A stretch of 64,000 bases of DNA. Source: Myxococcales bacterium. GTDB taxonomy: Bacteria; Myxococcota_A; Polyangia; Polyangiales; Ga0077539. The DNA is taken from assembly GCA_016793325.1 (NCBI GenBank), contig JAEUKI010000052.1, positions 62,001-126,000 of the forward strand, in the 5' to 3' direction. The position numbers and the translations under genes were made by a program. The notes beneath the pieces are model-generated. The model saw only the letters and a program-made list of their open reading frames with translations. It had not been told where the DNA came from and ran no database searches. Shown piece after piece: positions 28,159 to 36,960 of the stretch (position 1 is its first letter; every line of letters starts with the position of its first letter).

Positions 28159-30720
28159 CTACCACTCGGCGACGGCGTAGTCCTTGAGGAGCACGCCGTA
28201 GAGCGGGGCTTCGCCGTTCTTGTGACGGAGGATCGGGTCGAGCACGCGCGCCGCTGCGTCGTCGTCGTCGAGCGGCGGGGCGAAGCCGTCTGCGCGCTGC
28301 GCGGCGTCCTGCGCGAACGGGTTTTGCGCGCTGATCCAGCCGGGATCCACGCTGGTGACGTACACGCGCTCGCGCGCGAGCTCTTCGCCCACCGAGAGCG
28401 TCAACATGTTGAGCGCCGCCTTGGCCATGTTCGTGTGCGGGTGTCGGCTCGGCTTGCGTCGCTGCGAAAACTGCCCTTCGATCGCGCTCACGTTGACGAC
28501 GTACGCCCCGCCTCGACGCGACGCGGCGTCGCTGAGGGCGCCGCGCAGCCTCGAGAGCAGCACGAACGGCGCGATCGCGTTGACCGCGTGCGTGCTCGAG
28601 AGCTCGCCCACCGAGACGTCATCGACGCTCGCGCGCCACGAGTTGGTGCCGCGCGTATCCGTGGGCGCCTCGCGCGAATGTGCTGTGATTTCGCTGACAG
28701 ATTCGAGCGACACAGCGCCGTCGAGCGTGTCCGAGACGAGCGCGAGCGCGGGCGCGCGGGAGACGCCCTCGGGCAGGAGCGCGGTCGCGTCGATCGCCGC
28801 GAGCCGCTCGTAGTACGCGCGATCACGGGCCACCGTCTGCGCGGCGTTGTTGACGAGGATGTCGACCGACGCGTGCTCCGCTGCGACGGCGTCGGCGAAG
28901 CGGGCGACGTCCTTGGCGAAGCGAAGATCGATGGGTCGAACCTCGAGCCTGTCGCGAAAGGACTCGAAGTCTGGCTCTCGCGCGAAGCGCGCCCACGCGT
29001 CGTTGGCGAAGCGCGTCGTCGCGATCACCGAGGCTCCGCGTCGCAAGAGCGCGAGCGTCACACGAAATCCAATGCGCACGCGGGCCCCGGTCACGATGGC
29101 CAAAGTCGCCGTGAGGTCCGCGGTCTGCGCGCGCTTGTGGCGCTCGCGCGCTGCGCACGGCGGACACAGCCGGTCGTAGTGCGCGTCGAGGTCGACGAAG
29201 GGCCCGCGGCACACGTAGCAGCGCCGAGGCTCGTGGAGCGTTCGCTGCGACGGATCGGAGAACCACTCGGGGCTCGCGGCTCCGCTGCGCGCGCGTCGGA
29301 TCGACGTGGCGTCGAGCTTCGCCTGATCTTCGGCGCGCCTTCGTTCGGCCGCTGCGTCGGGACGCGCTGTCGCGCGTGTGTCGCGGGCCTCTCTGCGGCC
29401 GAGCTTCGCGCACGCCGCGCGCAAGGCGCGTTCGTCGTCGGTGAGCGCGACGCCCGCTTCGTCGCGGCGCCGAAGCCTCTCGAACACACCCAGCGCTTGG
29501 GCGATCGTGTCGGCGTCGATGACCGCGGGCGCCTCGACGGACACAGGCGCGGCGAGGGTGCGCGAGGCGACGCTCTTTCGCCACGCGGCGTACAGGCGCC
29601 GAAGCGGCGCGAGAAAGCGCCGAATCGCCGCGGTCTCCCGAGGTCGACCGGCGTTTGCGTTGCGCGCGAGCGCGGCGCGCAGCGCGTCCCCGGCGCTCGA
29701 TGCGTGCAGCGAGGGGGCGTCGATCGCGTCGATCGAGCCGGTGTCCGCGACGCGCGAGACGATCGTCGCAAAGGAGTCGTGCGCTAGGTGATTTCCCCGT
29801 AGATCGAGGGATCGAAGCGCGCGACGAGCGCGGACGGCCTCGAGGACCTCGGCGATCCCTGCGTCGGTGATCGCGTTGGGTCGCGCGCCGCTCGCTCGCT
29901 CTGCGCGCACGAAGCCGAGCCCGAGCGCGCGCAGCGCGGGGAGCGTTCGAACGATCTGCGCGACGATCGACGCGCCTCGGTCCGACAGGGCGTTCGACGC
30001 GAGGCCGAGCGAAACGAGGGATTTCGCTTCGCAGAGCGCGGGAGCGAGCGCCTCGAGTCCGTCGTCGCCGAGCTCGCACGCATCGAGCCTGAGCGCTTCG
30101 AGACGAGGCCACGCTGCGAAGAGCGACGCGAGCGCGCGGGCTGTGTCGCGGTCGATGCGATGGGCGTCGAGCGCCAGAACGCTCGCCGACCGCGCGTGCG
30201 CGGCGGACGCGAGCGCGACGAGCTGCGTGGGAGCGAGCTCGTTTTGCGCGAGGTCGAGCGCGTCGAGCGCGGGGTGCGCCTCGATCGCGCGAGCGAGCGG
30301 CGCGACGTCGATCACGCCGAGCGCGGCTCGGCCCACAGAGAGCGTGACGAGCGAACGAGCGCACGTGACGTACGTCGCGAGCGCGGGCGCGCCCCACTGG
30401 TTGTCGCCGGCCCAGAGCGTCTCGAGCTTCTCGAACGCGGAGAGCGCGCGAACGCCCTCGGGACCGAGGCGATTGCTCGCGACGAACAACGCGCGGACGC
30501 GCTCAGCGGCTCCGTCGGCGACCGCGGCGAGCGTCGTCGGCGTGAGCCTCTTTGCGCACAGGTCCAACGCGTCGTGGTCGATCCAATGTCCCGCCGCGGA
30601 CTCGGCGGCGTCGAAGGGCGACGAGGCGCCGAGCGCGCGAGCCGCACGTTCGTCCGGCGCGTTGTCCGGGGATCGAACGACGGATCGAGCTGCGATCACC
30701 TCCTCGGGGCGCTCGAACAT
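28159..30720 (-). CDS. LRR / zinc-ribbon / SDR fusion protein
   Basis: The 853-residue protein joins three parts. Residues about 50-345 are ribonuclease-inhibitor-type leucine-rich repeats (LVSLGLASNALSDRGA, LRSLDLRGNHL). A helical linker follows. A Cys4 knuckle (CYVC at 501-504, then CPPC) precedes a short-chain dehydrogenase domain from about 540, with VTGARVRIG, NNAAQT and VDPGWIS. The usual catalytic YxxxK reads TNMAK, so Tyr is replaced by Thr. The C-terminal zinc-knuckle plus SDR combination is a known family, but the LRR fusion looks unusual. The ATG at 30720 is preferred over an upstream TTG. It is divergent, 23 bp away, from the EF-Tu-like gene. Confidence 0.82.
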   Translation of the reverse strand: MFERPEEVIAARSVVRSPDNAPDERAARALGASSPFDAAESAAGHWIDHDALDLCAKRLTPTTLAAVADGAAERVRALFVASNRLGPEGVRALSAFEKLETLWAGDNQWGAPALATYVTCARSLVTLSVGRAALGVIDVAPLARAIEAHPALDALDLAQNELAPTQLVALASAAHARSASVLALDAHRIDRDTARALASLFAAWPRLEALRLDACELGDDGLEALAPALCEAKSLVSLGLASNALSDRGASIVAQIVRTLPALRALGLGFVRAERASGARPNAITDAGIAEVLEAVRARRALRSLDLRGNHLAHDSFATIVSRVADTGSIDAIDAPSLHASSAGDALRAALARNANAGRPRETAAIRRFLAPLRRLYAAWRKSVASRTLAAPVSVEAPAVIDADTIAQALGVFERLRRRDEAGVALTDDERALRAACAKLGRREARDTRATARPDAAAERRRAEDQAKLDATSIRRARSGAASPEWFSDPSQRTLHEPRRCYVCRGPFVDLDAHYDRLCPPCAARERHKRAQTADLTATLAIVTGARVRIGFRVTLALLRRGASVIATTRFANDAWARFAREPDFESFRDRLEVRPIDLRFAKDVARFADAVAAEHASVDILVNNAAQTVARDRAYYERLAAIDATALLPEGVSRAPALALVSDTLDGAVSLESVSEITAHSREAPTDTRGTNSWRASVDDVSVGELSSTHAVNAIAPFVLLSRLRGALSDAASRRGGAYVVNVSAIEGQFSQRRKPSRHPHTNMAKAALNMLTLSVGEELARERVYVTSVDPGWISAQNPFAQDAAQRADGFAPPLDDDDAAARVLDPILRHKNGEAPLYGVLLKDYAVAEW

Positions 30721-30725
30721 GGGGG

Positions 30726-30734
30726 TACAGTATC
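30726..30734. promoter_or_regulatory. Overlapping bidirectional -10 elements
   Basis: In the 23-bp gap between two divergent start codons lies TACAGTATC. Read on the plus strand, TACAGT ends 12 nt before the GTG at 30744. Read on the minus strand, TACTGT (or GATACT) ends 6-8 nt before the ATG at 30720. The two promoters would overlap and exclude each other, and both messages would have almost no leader. Confidence 0.4.
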
Positions 30735-30743
30735 GCAACCGCC

Positions 30744-32024
30744 GTGCAGACGAGCCCCGCCCTCGACCCCTCGCGCCCGCACATCAACGTCGCCATCCTC
30801 GGTCACGCGGGGCACGGCAAATCGCGGCTCCTCGCGGCGCTCACGGCGCGGTCGTTCGTGCATCCGTCGCGTCCGTGGGCGAAGTACACCAATCGAATCG
30901 TGTTCGTCGACACGATGCCGTACACGGCGCGCGGCGAGCTCGTGCGCCACGCGCGCATGTCGGTGGTCGAGTTCGAGAGCCCGTTTCGTCACTACGACGC
31001 GCTCGACGCGCCAGGCGCGCGACGGTTGTGCGACGCGGCGCTCGCTGCGTGCAGCGCGGCGGACGTCGCGGTGGTGGTGGTGAGCGCCGTCGATGGAGCG
31101 CTCGCCCAGACGCGCGAGCACGCTGTGTTCGCGCGGGCGCTCGGGGTTCCGACGGTCATCGTGTTCTTGTCCAACTGCGATCGCGTGAGCGACCCGGCGC
31201 AGCTCGACCTCGCGGAGAACGACGCGCGCGAAGTGCTCACGGACGCGGGATTCAGCGGCGATCTCGCGCCCATCGTCCGCGGCGCCTCGATCGGTGACGG
31301 CGACGACGCCCAGTGGGCCGCGACGATCGACGACCTGATCGCCGCGATCGACCGCGAGGTGAGCGACCCTGCGCGCGACGTCGACGCGAGCGTTCGAGCG
31401 ACGGTGCTCTGGCGCTACGACAGGACGATGCCGAAGGACGGTATCGCCCTCGTGCACGTCAAGAGCGGGACGATCCGCCGAGGCGACAGGCTCGCGCTCG
31501 TAGGGAGGCGCGGGACCGAGCGCGTGACCGTGGTGGATTGCCGGGTATTCGACAGGCAGGTTGAATCTGTGGGCGCCGGTGACATCGCGACCCTTCGGCT
31601 CTCCGCGGTCGGCGAGCCGATCGTGTGGCGTCGCGCGATGCACCGAGGTGCCGCGCTCGTCGCTCGCGCAGACACGCAGCGCTCGCGGATCGCGGAGGTG
31701 TCCCTGAGGCTCTTGTCCCAGAGCGAAGGTGGCCGACACACCGACGTGGTCTCGGGCTTTCGCGGAGCGCTCTGCTTCGGCGCGACGAAGGTCGCCGCGC
31801 GCTTCGTGTTGCCCCCGCGCGTCGAGCGCTTGAAGCCCGGCGAGTCGGCGTCCGGCGTGATGGCAGAGCTCTTGTGGGCGCCCGCGCTCGCGACGCCAGC
31901 GCGCTTCGTGCTCCGCGACGGATCGGACGGTTTGCAGCGCAAATTCGGCGGCGGATCGAAATGGTCCGGCACGTCTGCGGTCGGCACGCTCGAGCGTTGG
32001 CGAGTCGCTGAGCCGAAGTCGTAG
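30744..32024 (+). CDS. Divergent EF-Tu-like GTPase
   Basis: The 426-residue product follows the EF-Tu layout: an N-terminal G domain of about 200 residues, then two beta-barrel-like domains with KSGTIRRGDRLALVG and VESVGAGD, as in EF-Tu domain II. G1 reads GHAGHGKSR and G3 reads DAPG, but G4 reads SNCD instead of NKCD, and the switch and tRNA-contact regions are poorly kept. It is therefore unlikely to be the working elongation factor and may bind another guanine ligand or regulate. The GTG at 30744 puts the G1 loop at residue 17, as in EF-Tu. It is divergent from the LRR-SDR gene and may be functionally linked to it. Confidence 0.78.
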   Translation: MQTSPALDPSRPHINVAILGHAGHGKSRLLAALTARSFVHPSRPWAKYTNRIVFVDTMPYTARGELVRHARMSVVEFESPFRHYDALDAPGARRLCDAALAACSAADVAVVVVSAVDGALAQTREHAVFARALGVPTVIVFLSNCDRVSDPAQLDLAENDAREVLTDAGFSGDLAPIVRGASIGDGDDAQWAATIDDLIAAIDREVSDPARDVDASVRATVLWRYDRTMPKDGIALVHVKSGTIRRGDRLALVGRRGTERVTVVDCRVFDRQVESVGAGDIATLRLSAVGEPIVWRRAMHRGAALVARADTQRSRIAEVSLRLLSQSEGGRHTDVVSGFRGALCFGATKVAARFVLPPRVERLKPGESASGVMAELLWAPALATPARFVLRDGSDGLQRKFGGGSKWSGTSAVGTLERWRVAEPKS

Positions 32025-32047
32025 CGCTCTCGCGAGGACGCGCCGGA

Positions 32048-35000
32048 TCAGAGCGCGGCGGCGAAGGCGCGACCGAACTCGAGGGGCGTCGGGCGCTCGC
32101 GCGGATCCTTGGTCGTCGCGTCACGAAGCAGCTTGGCGACCGCGGCAGGAAAGATCCGTAGTCGCTCGGGGTCCTCGAACGGATCGCGCTGCATGTGCGC
32201 GATGATTCGATCGCGCGGGTTGTTGATGTCGTCGAAGAACGTTCGGCCCGTGGTGACGTTGTAGATCGTCCCGGCGAGCGCGTAGACGTCCGCGCGACCG
32301 TCGAGCTCCATCGGGTCGAGGACTTGTTCGGGCGCGATGTAGCCCGGAGTTCCTGCGACGAATCGGCCCATGGCCTCTTTGGAGACCTTGGTCGCGCGCA
32401 CCATTCCGAAGTCGATGACGACCGTGGCGAGCACCGGCGTTCGCGCGGGGTCGCGGTGCTTCTCGGAGTCGAAGCGCTCGGCGCCGTGGATCGGCAAGCG
32501 GATCCAGAGGTTCGCGGGCTTGATGTCTCGGTGAACGAGCCCCGCGCCGTGCAGCGCCGCGAGGCCTGCGCACGACTCGACGACGATCTGCCGAAGCTCG
32601 AAGAGCGAGAGCAATCGAGCGCCGGCGTACTGCTTCAAGTCCGCGCCGATCAGCAGCTCGAGCACGAGAAACGGAACGCCGTTGCTCACGCCGCGGTCGA
32701 TGATGTTCGCGACGTTCGGGTGGTAGAGCCCCGCGAGCGCCTTCGCCTCTTCGACGAACGACGCGAGGATCCCTTCGCGTTCGCTCTCGGACGCGCCTTC
32801 GAGCGCGTCGGCCTTGGGGATCTTCAGCACGAACATCCGGTCTGCGCCGGGCTTTCGCACCTGCCACACCGAGCCGATCCCGCCTTCGCCGAGGGGCTTG
32901 ATGAGCTCGTAGCCCTCGATGATCTTTCGCGAGTCGGCCTTCTTCGGCGCCGGAGGCGGAGGCGGCGTGCGGCGGACCGCGCCGTTCACCGCGGCCTCGA
33001 CGAGCGCGGAGGTCACGGGTCCGAGCGAGCCGAACCACACGCCCACCGGCGCGAGGTCGCGCGCGCGGATCGCCCTCGCGACGAGCGCCGCCACGCGTGG
33101 AGCGTTGTCGGATTCGAACGCTCCGCCCTCGGGCGACGAGTGAAGTCCCTTCACCGGGTCTTCGAGCGAGGCGTGGAGGCGCTCTGCGCCGAGCGCGAGC
33201 TGCAGGCACAGCGCGTCGAGCTCGGGCTTGTTTCCCGCGGCGCCGGTGAAGCGCTGCAGGGCGTGCGCGAAGCCGACGATCGCGTGACAGAGCTCCGTGT
33301 CGTCCGCCTCGAGGTCGATCATCGATTGCTCGACCGCGGTCACCCATCGGCCGTCGCACGCGCGCTGCGGATCCGAGCGAAGCGCCCCGCGGATCTCTTC
33401 GGCGAGGATCGTGCAGCGCTCGAGCGCGTCCTTCGACAACATCGGAAGCGAGGCCGCGAGCTGCTCGAGCACGGCGGGGCGATCGACGACGAGCGCCCAC
33501 CACGCCGCGAACGGCCCGAGCCATCGAACGTCGTCCACTTCGCCGAGGGACGTTCCGCGCGTCGCGTCGACGAGGCGCCAGAAGAGGCTCGAGAGAGCGT
33601 TGCGCATCGCGGAGGACAGCGTGCGCGATCCGTCCGTCAATCCCTGCACTTTTCGCAGCCACATGCACGTGTGGTGCGCCGTGGGTCCGCGGCCCGGCCC
33701 GAGGTCTGGCTCTTCGCCGCACGCGTCGAGCGCGTACCCGCCGAGCTGAATCGCCAGCACTTCGAGCGCTTCGTCTGCTTCGGCGTCGGACGAGCCCTCT
33801 TTGCGTCGCTCTTCGACGGTCTCGAGCAGCGACTGCGGCGCGTCGGCGACCGTGCGCCAGGTGTCTTCGAGGTCGGGCTCGATCACCGGTGTTCCTGCGG
33901 GGCGCGTGGCGAGCAGCGGTCCCCACAGGCCGAGCGCGAGCGAGCGGGCGATGCCTTCGATCGCGTTGATTCCCGCGGCGCGACGACGCGCGCGCCCGTC
34001 GGTGATCGAGATCTTCTTCGCTTCGTTGAACGTCGACGTCAGCGACTCGGCGAAGCGCGCCGCGCGTGCGTCGGCCTCTTCGTCGTCGTACTGCGCCGCG
34101 AGCCGCACGAGGTTCTCGAGCCCCTGCTCGAGGTCGAGCGGGTCGCGCTCGGCGCCGTCGATCGGATCGGTCGCTGCGAGCACGAAGAGCCATCGGCGCC
34201 AATCGTCGAGCCGCTCGCTCCGAGCGCTTCGGGCCATCTCGCGCAGCTGACGGAGCGGCGCTTCGACGAGCTGTTGCTGCGTTCCTCCTCGGCGCCAGAG
34301 CGCGCCGAGGCCGCGGGCGAGGGCGCGCGCGGTGATCGCTCCGCCGTCCCCGGACAAGATGCGCGCGGCGAGCTTGTCCCAGAGGTCTCGCCGCTCGATC
34401 ATCAAGTAGGGCGTTGCAGCGGCCGCCGCCGCGAGCGCGTACGCTTCGGTCTTGGGGTCCGAGAGCATCGAGCTCAGCTCGCCGCCGTACACGCGCAGCT
34501 TGTCCGCGGGCAGCGACGCGAAGGCCGTGATCGCGCGCTGCCGCAGCAACGGCGACTCCGCGCGCATCCAATCGAGCAGCGTCCCTTCGAGCGCTTCGAA
34601 TTCGCCGGCGAATCGCCCGAGCGCGCGGCCCGCGTGCACCCACACGAGCGGGTCGGGGTGCAGCAACAACGGCTGCAAGTTCTGAAGCGTCTTTCCCACG
34701 ACGTCCGGGGGAAACGACGAGGTCAACCCGCGCGCGCACACCTCGAGGCACCGCGCCGCGAGCACGCGGCCACGAAGGGGACCGCGCGCCCAAGAGCCGA
34801 CGAGCGCTTCGAAATCCTCGACGCTGCCGAACACCCACGGGGCGAGCTCTGGCATCGGGAGCGCGCTCGCGCCCGCCTCCCACAAGAGGATCTCGAGCCG
34901 CGCCTTCACCGACGCGTACTCGGGCAACACGATGTGCGTCGCAGGACCGGTGAGCGGCGCGCACGCGAGCGCGTCCGAGAGCGGCCCTTCGAGCACCCGC

Positions 35001-35371
35001 GCGTCGGCCACGTCGGGGATGCGGTGGCACCAGTCCGCGTTGTTCATCGCGGACTGCAAGAGCGGCGCGAGCCGAACGTCGCGCCGTCCCGCGACCGAGA
35101 GCAGCCAGAGATATAGCGTTTCTCCAGCGGGTTCGTTGAGGAGCGCGACGAGCTCGTTCGTTCCGCTGTTCGAGCGCGAGAGCGCCGGGAGCGCTCGTTC
35201 GAGCACCTCGGCCGCGGGTTGCACTGCGATGTCGAGCTTTCGCTCGGGCCCGTCGTAGAGGGGGCCTTTCCACCACGCGAGGAGCGACGCGCGCGACTCC
35301 GCAGGGTCTTCACCGGATTGGATGTACTGGGTGAGCCGAGCGAAGGCGTCGCGGACTGCGGAGGCGAGCAT
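32048..35371 (-). CDS. HEAT-like repeat protein with C-terminal Ser/Thr kinase
   Basis: The 1107-residue protein has an unusual order: about 800 N-terminal residues of alpha-helical, HEAT/ARM-like repeats (for example LRQRAITAFASLPADKL and WVHAGRALGRF), a Pro/Lys linker, and a Hanks-type kinase from about residue 817. Kinase motifs are complete: GEGGIGSV glycine loop, Lys in FVLKIPK, HRDIKPANLW, DFG in VIDFGMVR, and PGYIAPEQ. No transmembrane segment is seen, so it is cytoplasmic. AAGGA lies 9 nt before the ATG. It is divergent from the reverse transcriptase gene across 128 bp. Substrates are unknown. Confidence 0.87.
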   Translation of the reverse strand: MLASAVRDAFARLTQYIQSGEDPAESRASLLAWWKGPLYDGPERKLDIAVQPAAEVLERALPALSRSNSGTNELVALLNEPAGETLYLWLLSVAGRRDVRLAPLLQSAMNNADWCHRIPDVADARVLEGPLSDALACAPLTGPATHIVLPEYASVKARLEILLWEAGASALPMPELAPWVFGSVEDFEALVGSWARGPLRGRVLAARCLEVCARGLTSSFPPDVVGKTLQNLQPLLLHPDPLVWVHAGRALGRFAGEFEALEGTLLDWMRAESPLLRQRAITAFASLPADKLRVYGGELSSMLSDPKTEAYALAAAAAATPYLMIERRDLWDKLAARILSGDGGAITARALARGLGALWRRGGTQQQLVEAPLRQLREMARSARSERLDDWRRWLFVLAATDPIDGAERDPLDLEQGLENLVRLAAQYDDEEADARAARFAESLTSTFNEAKKISITDGRARRRAAGINAIEGIARSLALGLWGPLLATRPAGTPVIEPDLEDTWRTVADAPQSLLETVEERRKEGSSDAEADEALEVLAIQLGGYALDACGEEPDLGPGRGPTAHHTCMWLRKVQGLTDGSRTLSSAMRNALSSLFWRLVDATRGTSLGEVDDVRWLGPFAAWWALVVDRPAVLEQLAASLPMLSKDALERCTILAEEIRGALRSDPQRACDGRWVTAVEQSMIDLEADDTELCHAIVGFAHALQRFTGAAGNKPELDALCLQLALGAERLHASLEDPVKGLHSSPEGGAFESDNAPRVAALVARAIRARDLAPVGVWFGSLGPVTSALVEAAVNGAVRRTPPPPPAPKKADSRKIIEGYELIKPLGEGGIGSVWQVRKPGADRMFVLKIPKADALEGASESEREGILASFVEEAKALAGLYHPNVANIIDRGVSNGVPFLVLELLIGADLKQYAGARLLSLFELRQIVVESCAGLAALHGAGLVHRDIKPANLWIRLPIHGAERFDSEKHRDPARTPVLATVVIDFGMVRATKVSKEAMGRFVAGTPGYIAPEQVLDPMELDGRADVYALAGTIYNVTTGRTFFDDINNPRDRIIAHMQRDPFEDPERLRIFPAAVAKLLRDATTKDPRERPTPLEFGRAFAAAL

Positions 35372-35499
35372 GTTCGAAGTCCTTCGCGGCAGAGCCTACA
35401 ACGAGGCCGCGAGGGACCGGGCATTTCTGTAGACGACTCGACGACGACGCGATCGCTCCCACTGGCGCCGCGCATACGGTACAAATCTTCGACACGACG
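35372..35499. other. Divergent region upstream of reverse transcriptase
   Basis: This 128-bp gap is where a retron msr-msd would be expected. I see only a short palindrome, CGAAG-TC-CTTCG (35375-35386, covering the kinase ribosome binding site), a weak GCC/GGC stem near 35394-35407 and a TACGGT -10 candidate (35475-35480) 19 nt before the RT start. There is no long msd-like hairpin and no clear a1/a2 inverted repeat pair. Confidence 0.5.
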
Positions 35500-36960
35500 A
35501 TGGACCTCGCGAAGCTGCTGTTCACCATCAAGCCCCTGCTCGCGGACCCGCGCGCGAATCTTGCGAAGATCGTCGAGCTTCTCGAGAAGCACAACGACCT
35601 GGCCGAGTACGACGTGGCGCGCTTCTACGTGAGCAAATCCGTTCGTCCGGCGATCGAAGAGAAGCTCTCGTCCCCGGACCCACGTGAACGTACCGCGGCG
35701 ACCAAGAGCATCCCGAGGCTCATGGGCAAGAGCGAAGGCGCCGCGCTCTTGCGTCGGGTCTACAAAGACGCGTCGCCCACCGTTCGCGCTGCGGCGCGGA
35801 GCGGCGTCTCGATGCTCGGGATCGAGGACGTGGCGTTGCCCGACTCGCGCTTCCCCGCCCCGCGCAACAATTGGCAGCGCCAAGGCGGGTGGAACGAGAC
35901 CGGCTGGGCGTTCGGCCTCGCGGACTCGCGCGCGCGAAAGCCCAACCGACGAGTGCCCGAGGACATCGCGTCGATCCGAAAGGTCTTCAAGGAGCTGCAG
36001 ACCAGCGACGACGTCGCGAAGAAGCTCGGGATGAAGAAGGCCAAGGAGCTGAAGGCGCTCATGCGTCCCGGCCAGCAAGCGGGCTCGGGTTACGTGGAGT
36101 TCACCGTTCCAAAGGCCACCGGCGGGCTCCGCACCATCTGCGCGCCGCGCGCGCCGCTCAAGCGCGTCCAGCGCACGATCCTCCGCGAGCTGCTCGCGAA
36201 GGTGCCCACGCACGACGCGGCACACGGATTCATCAACGGTCGCTCGGTCGTGAGCAACGCGCGTCCTCACGAGGGCGCCAAGATCGTCGTGAAGATCGAC
36301 TTGAAAGACTTCTTCCCGACGGTGCACTTCTATCGCGTCGCGGGGACGCTTCGGTACCTCGGGATGGGCGAGGCAGCCGCCTCGACGCTCGCCGCGATCG
36401 TGACACACAGAAACAAGTTGCCCGACGGAACCGTGGTGATGCCCGGCGCGCTCCCCCAGGGCGCTCCCACGTCGCCAGCGATCACCAACATCGTGTGCCG
36501 GAGGCTCGACGCGCGGCTCGACGCGCTCAGCAAGAAAGTGGGCGCGAAGTACACGCGCTACGCGGACGACCTGACGTTTTCGTTTCGCGACGAGCCCGAG
36601 AAGGGGCTCGGGCGCTTCTTGTGGTGGGTCGATCAGGTGATCCAGCAAGAGGGCTTCGTGCAAAACGCCCCCAAGCGCAGGATCCTCCGCGGCTCGAATC
36701 AGCAGCGAATCACGGGCGTCGTGGTCAACGACGGCCTCAGCGTCCCGCGCGACGCGCGGCGGCGGTTTCGCGCGATGCTCGAGAACATCCGACGTACGAG
36801 CGTCGACGAGCAGGCCCGCGGCAAGGCCGACTTCAAGGCGTACCTCAAGGGCTTCGCGTCCTACGTGAAGATGGTGCAGCCCGAGGTCGGCAAGAAGCTC
36901 CTCGCCGAGGTGCACGCGGTGCTCGCCGAGGACGTTCGCAAGCGAGACGCGGCCAAGTGA
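35500..36960 (+). CDS. Retron-type reverse transcriptase
   Basis: The 486-residue protein is an RNA-directed DNA polymerase of the long myxobacterial retron class. The RT core (about 200-440) has the first catalytic Asp in KIDLKDFFP (Asp267), LPQGAPTSP (318-326) and YADD (354-357). It also carries the retron-specific NAxxH motif (NARPH, 253-257) and an ITG version of the VTG motif (404-406). The first 110 residues include a HEAT-like segment (DPRERTAATKSIPRL, SPTVRAAARSGV) not typical of short retron RTs. Retron RTs copy an msr-msd RNA into msDNA and often act in phage defence; no such RNA is visible here. The stop overlaps the next gene by GTGA. Confidence 0.92.
   Translation: MDLAKLLFTIKPLLADPRANLAKIVELLEKHNDLAEYDVARFYVSKSVRPAIEEKLSSPDPRERTAATKSIPRLMGKSEGAALLRRVYKDASPTVRAAARSGVSMLGIEDVALPDSRFPAPRNNWQRQGGWNETGWAFGLADSRARKPNRRVPEDIASIRKVFKELQTSDDVAKKLGMKKAKELKALMRPGQQAGSGYVEFTVPKATGGLRTICAPRAPLKRVQRTILRELLAKVPTHDAAHGFINGRSVVSNARPHEGAKIVVKIDLKDFFPTVHFYRVAGTLRYLGMGEAAASTLAAIVTHRNKLPDGTVVMPGALPQGAPTSPAITNIVCRRLDARLDALSKKVGAKYTRYADDLTFSFRDEPEKGLGRFLWWVDQVIQQEGFVQNAPKRRILRGSNQQRITGVVVNDGLSVPRDARRRFRAMLENIRRTSVDEQARGKADFKAYLKGFASYVKMVQPEVGKKLLAEVHAVLAEDVRKRDAAK

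Noticed and set aside
32195..35116. 973-codon plus-strand frame opposite the HEAT-kinase
   Set aside because: The minus strand contains a complete kinase domain; the plus frame is a low-complexity shadow.
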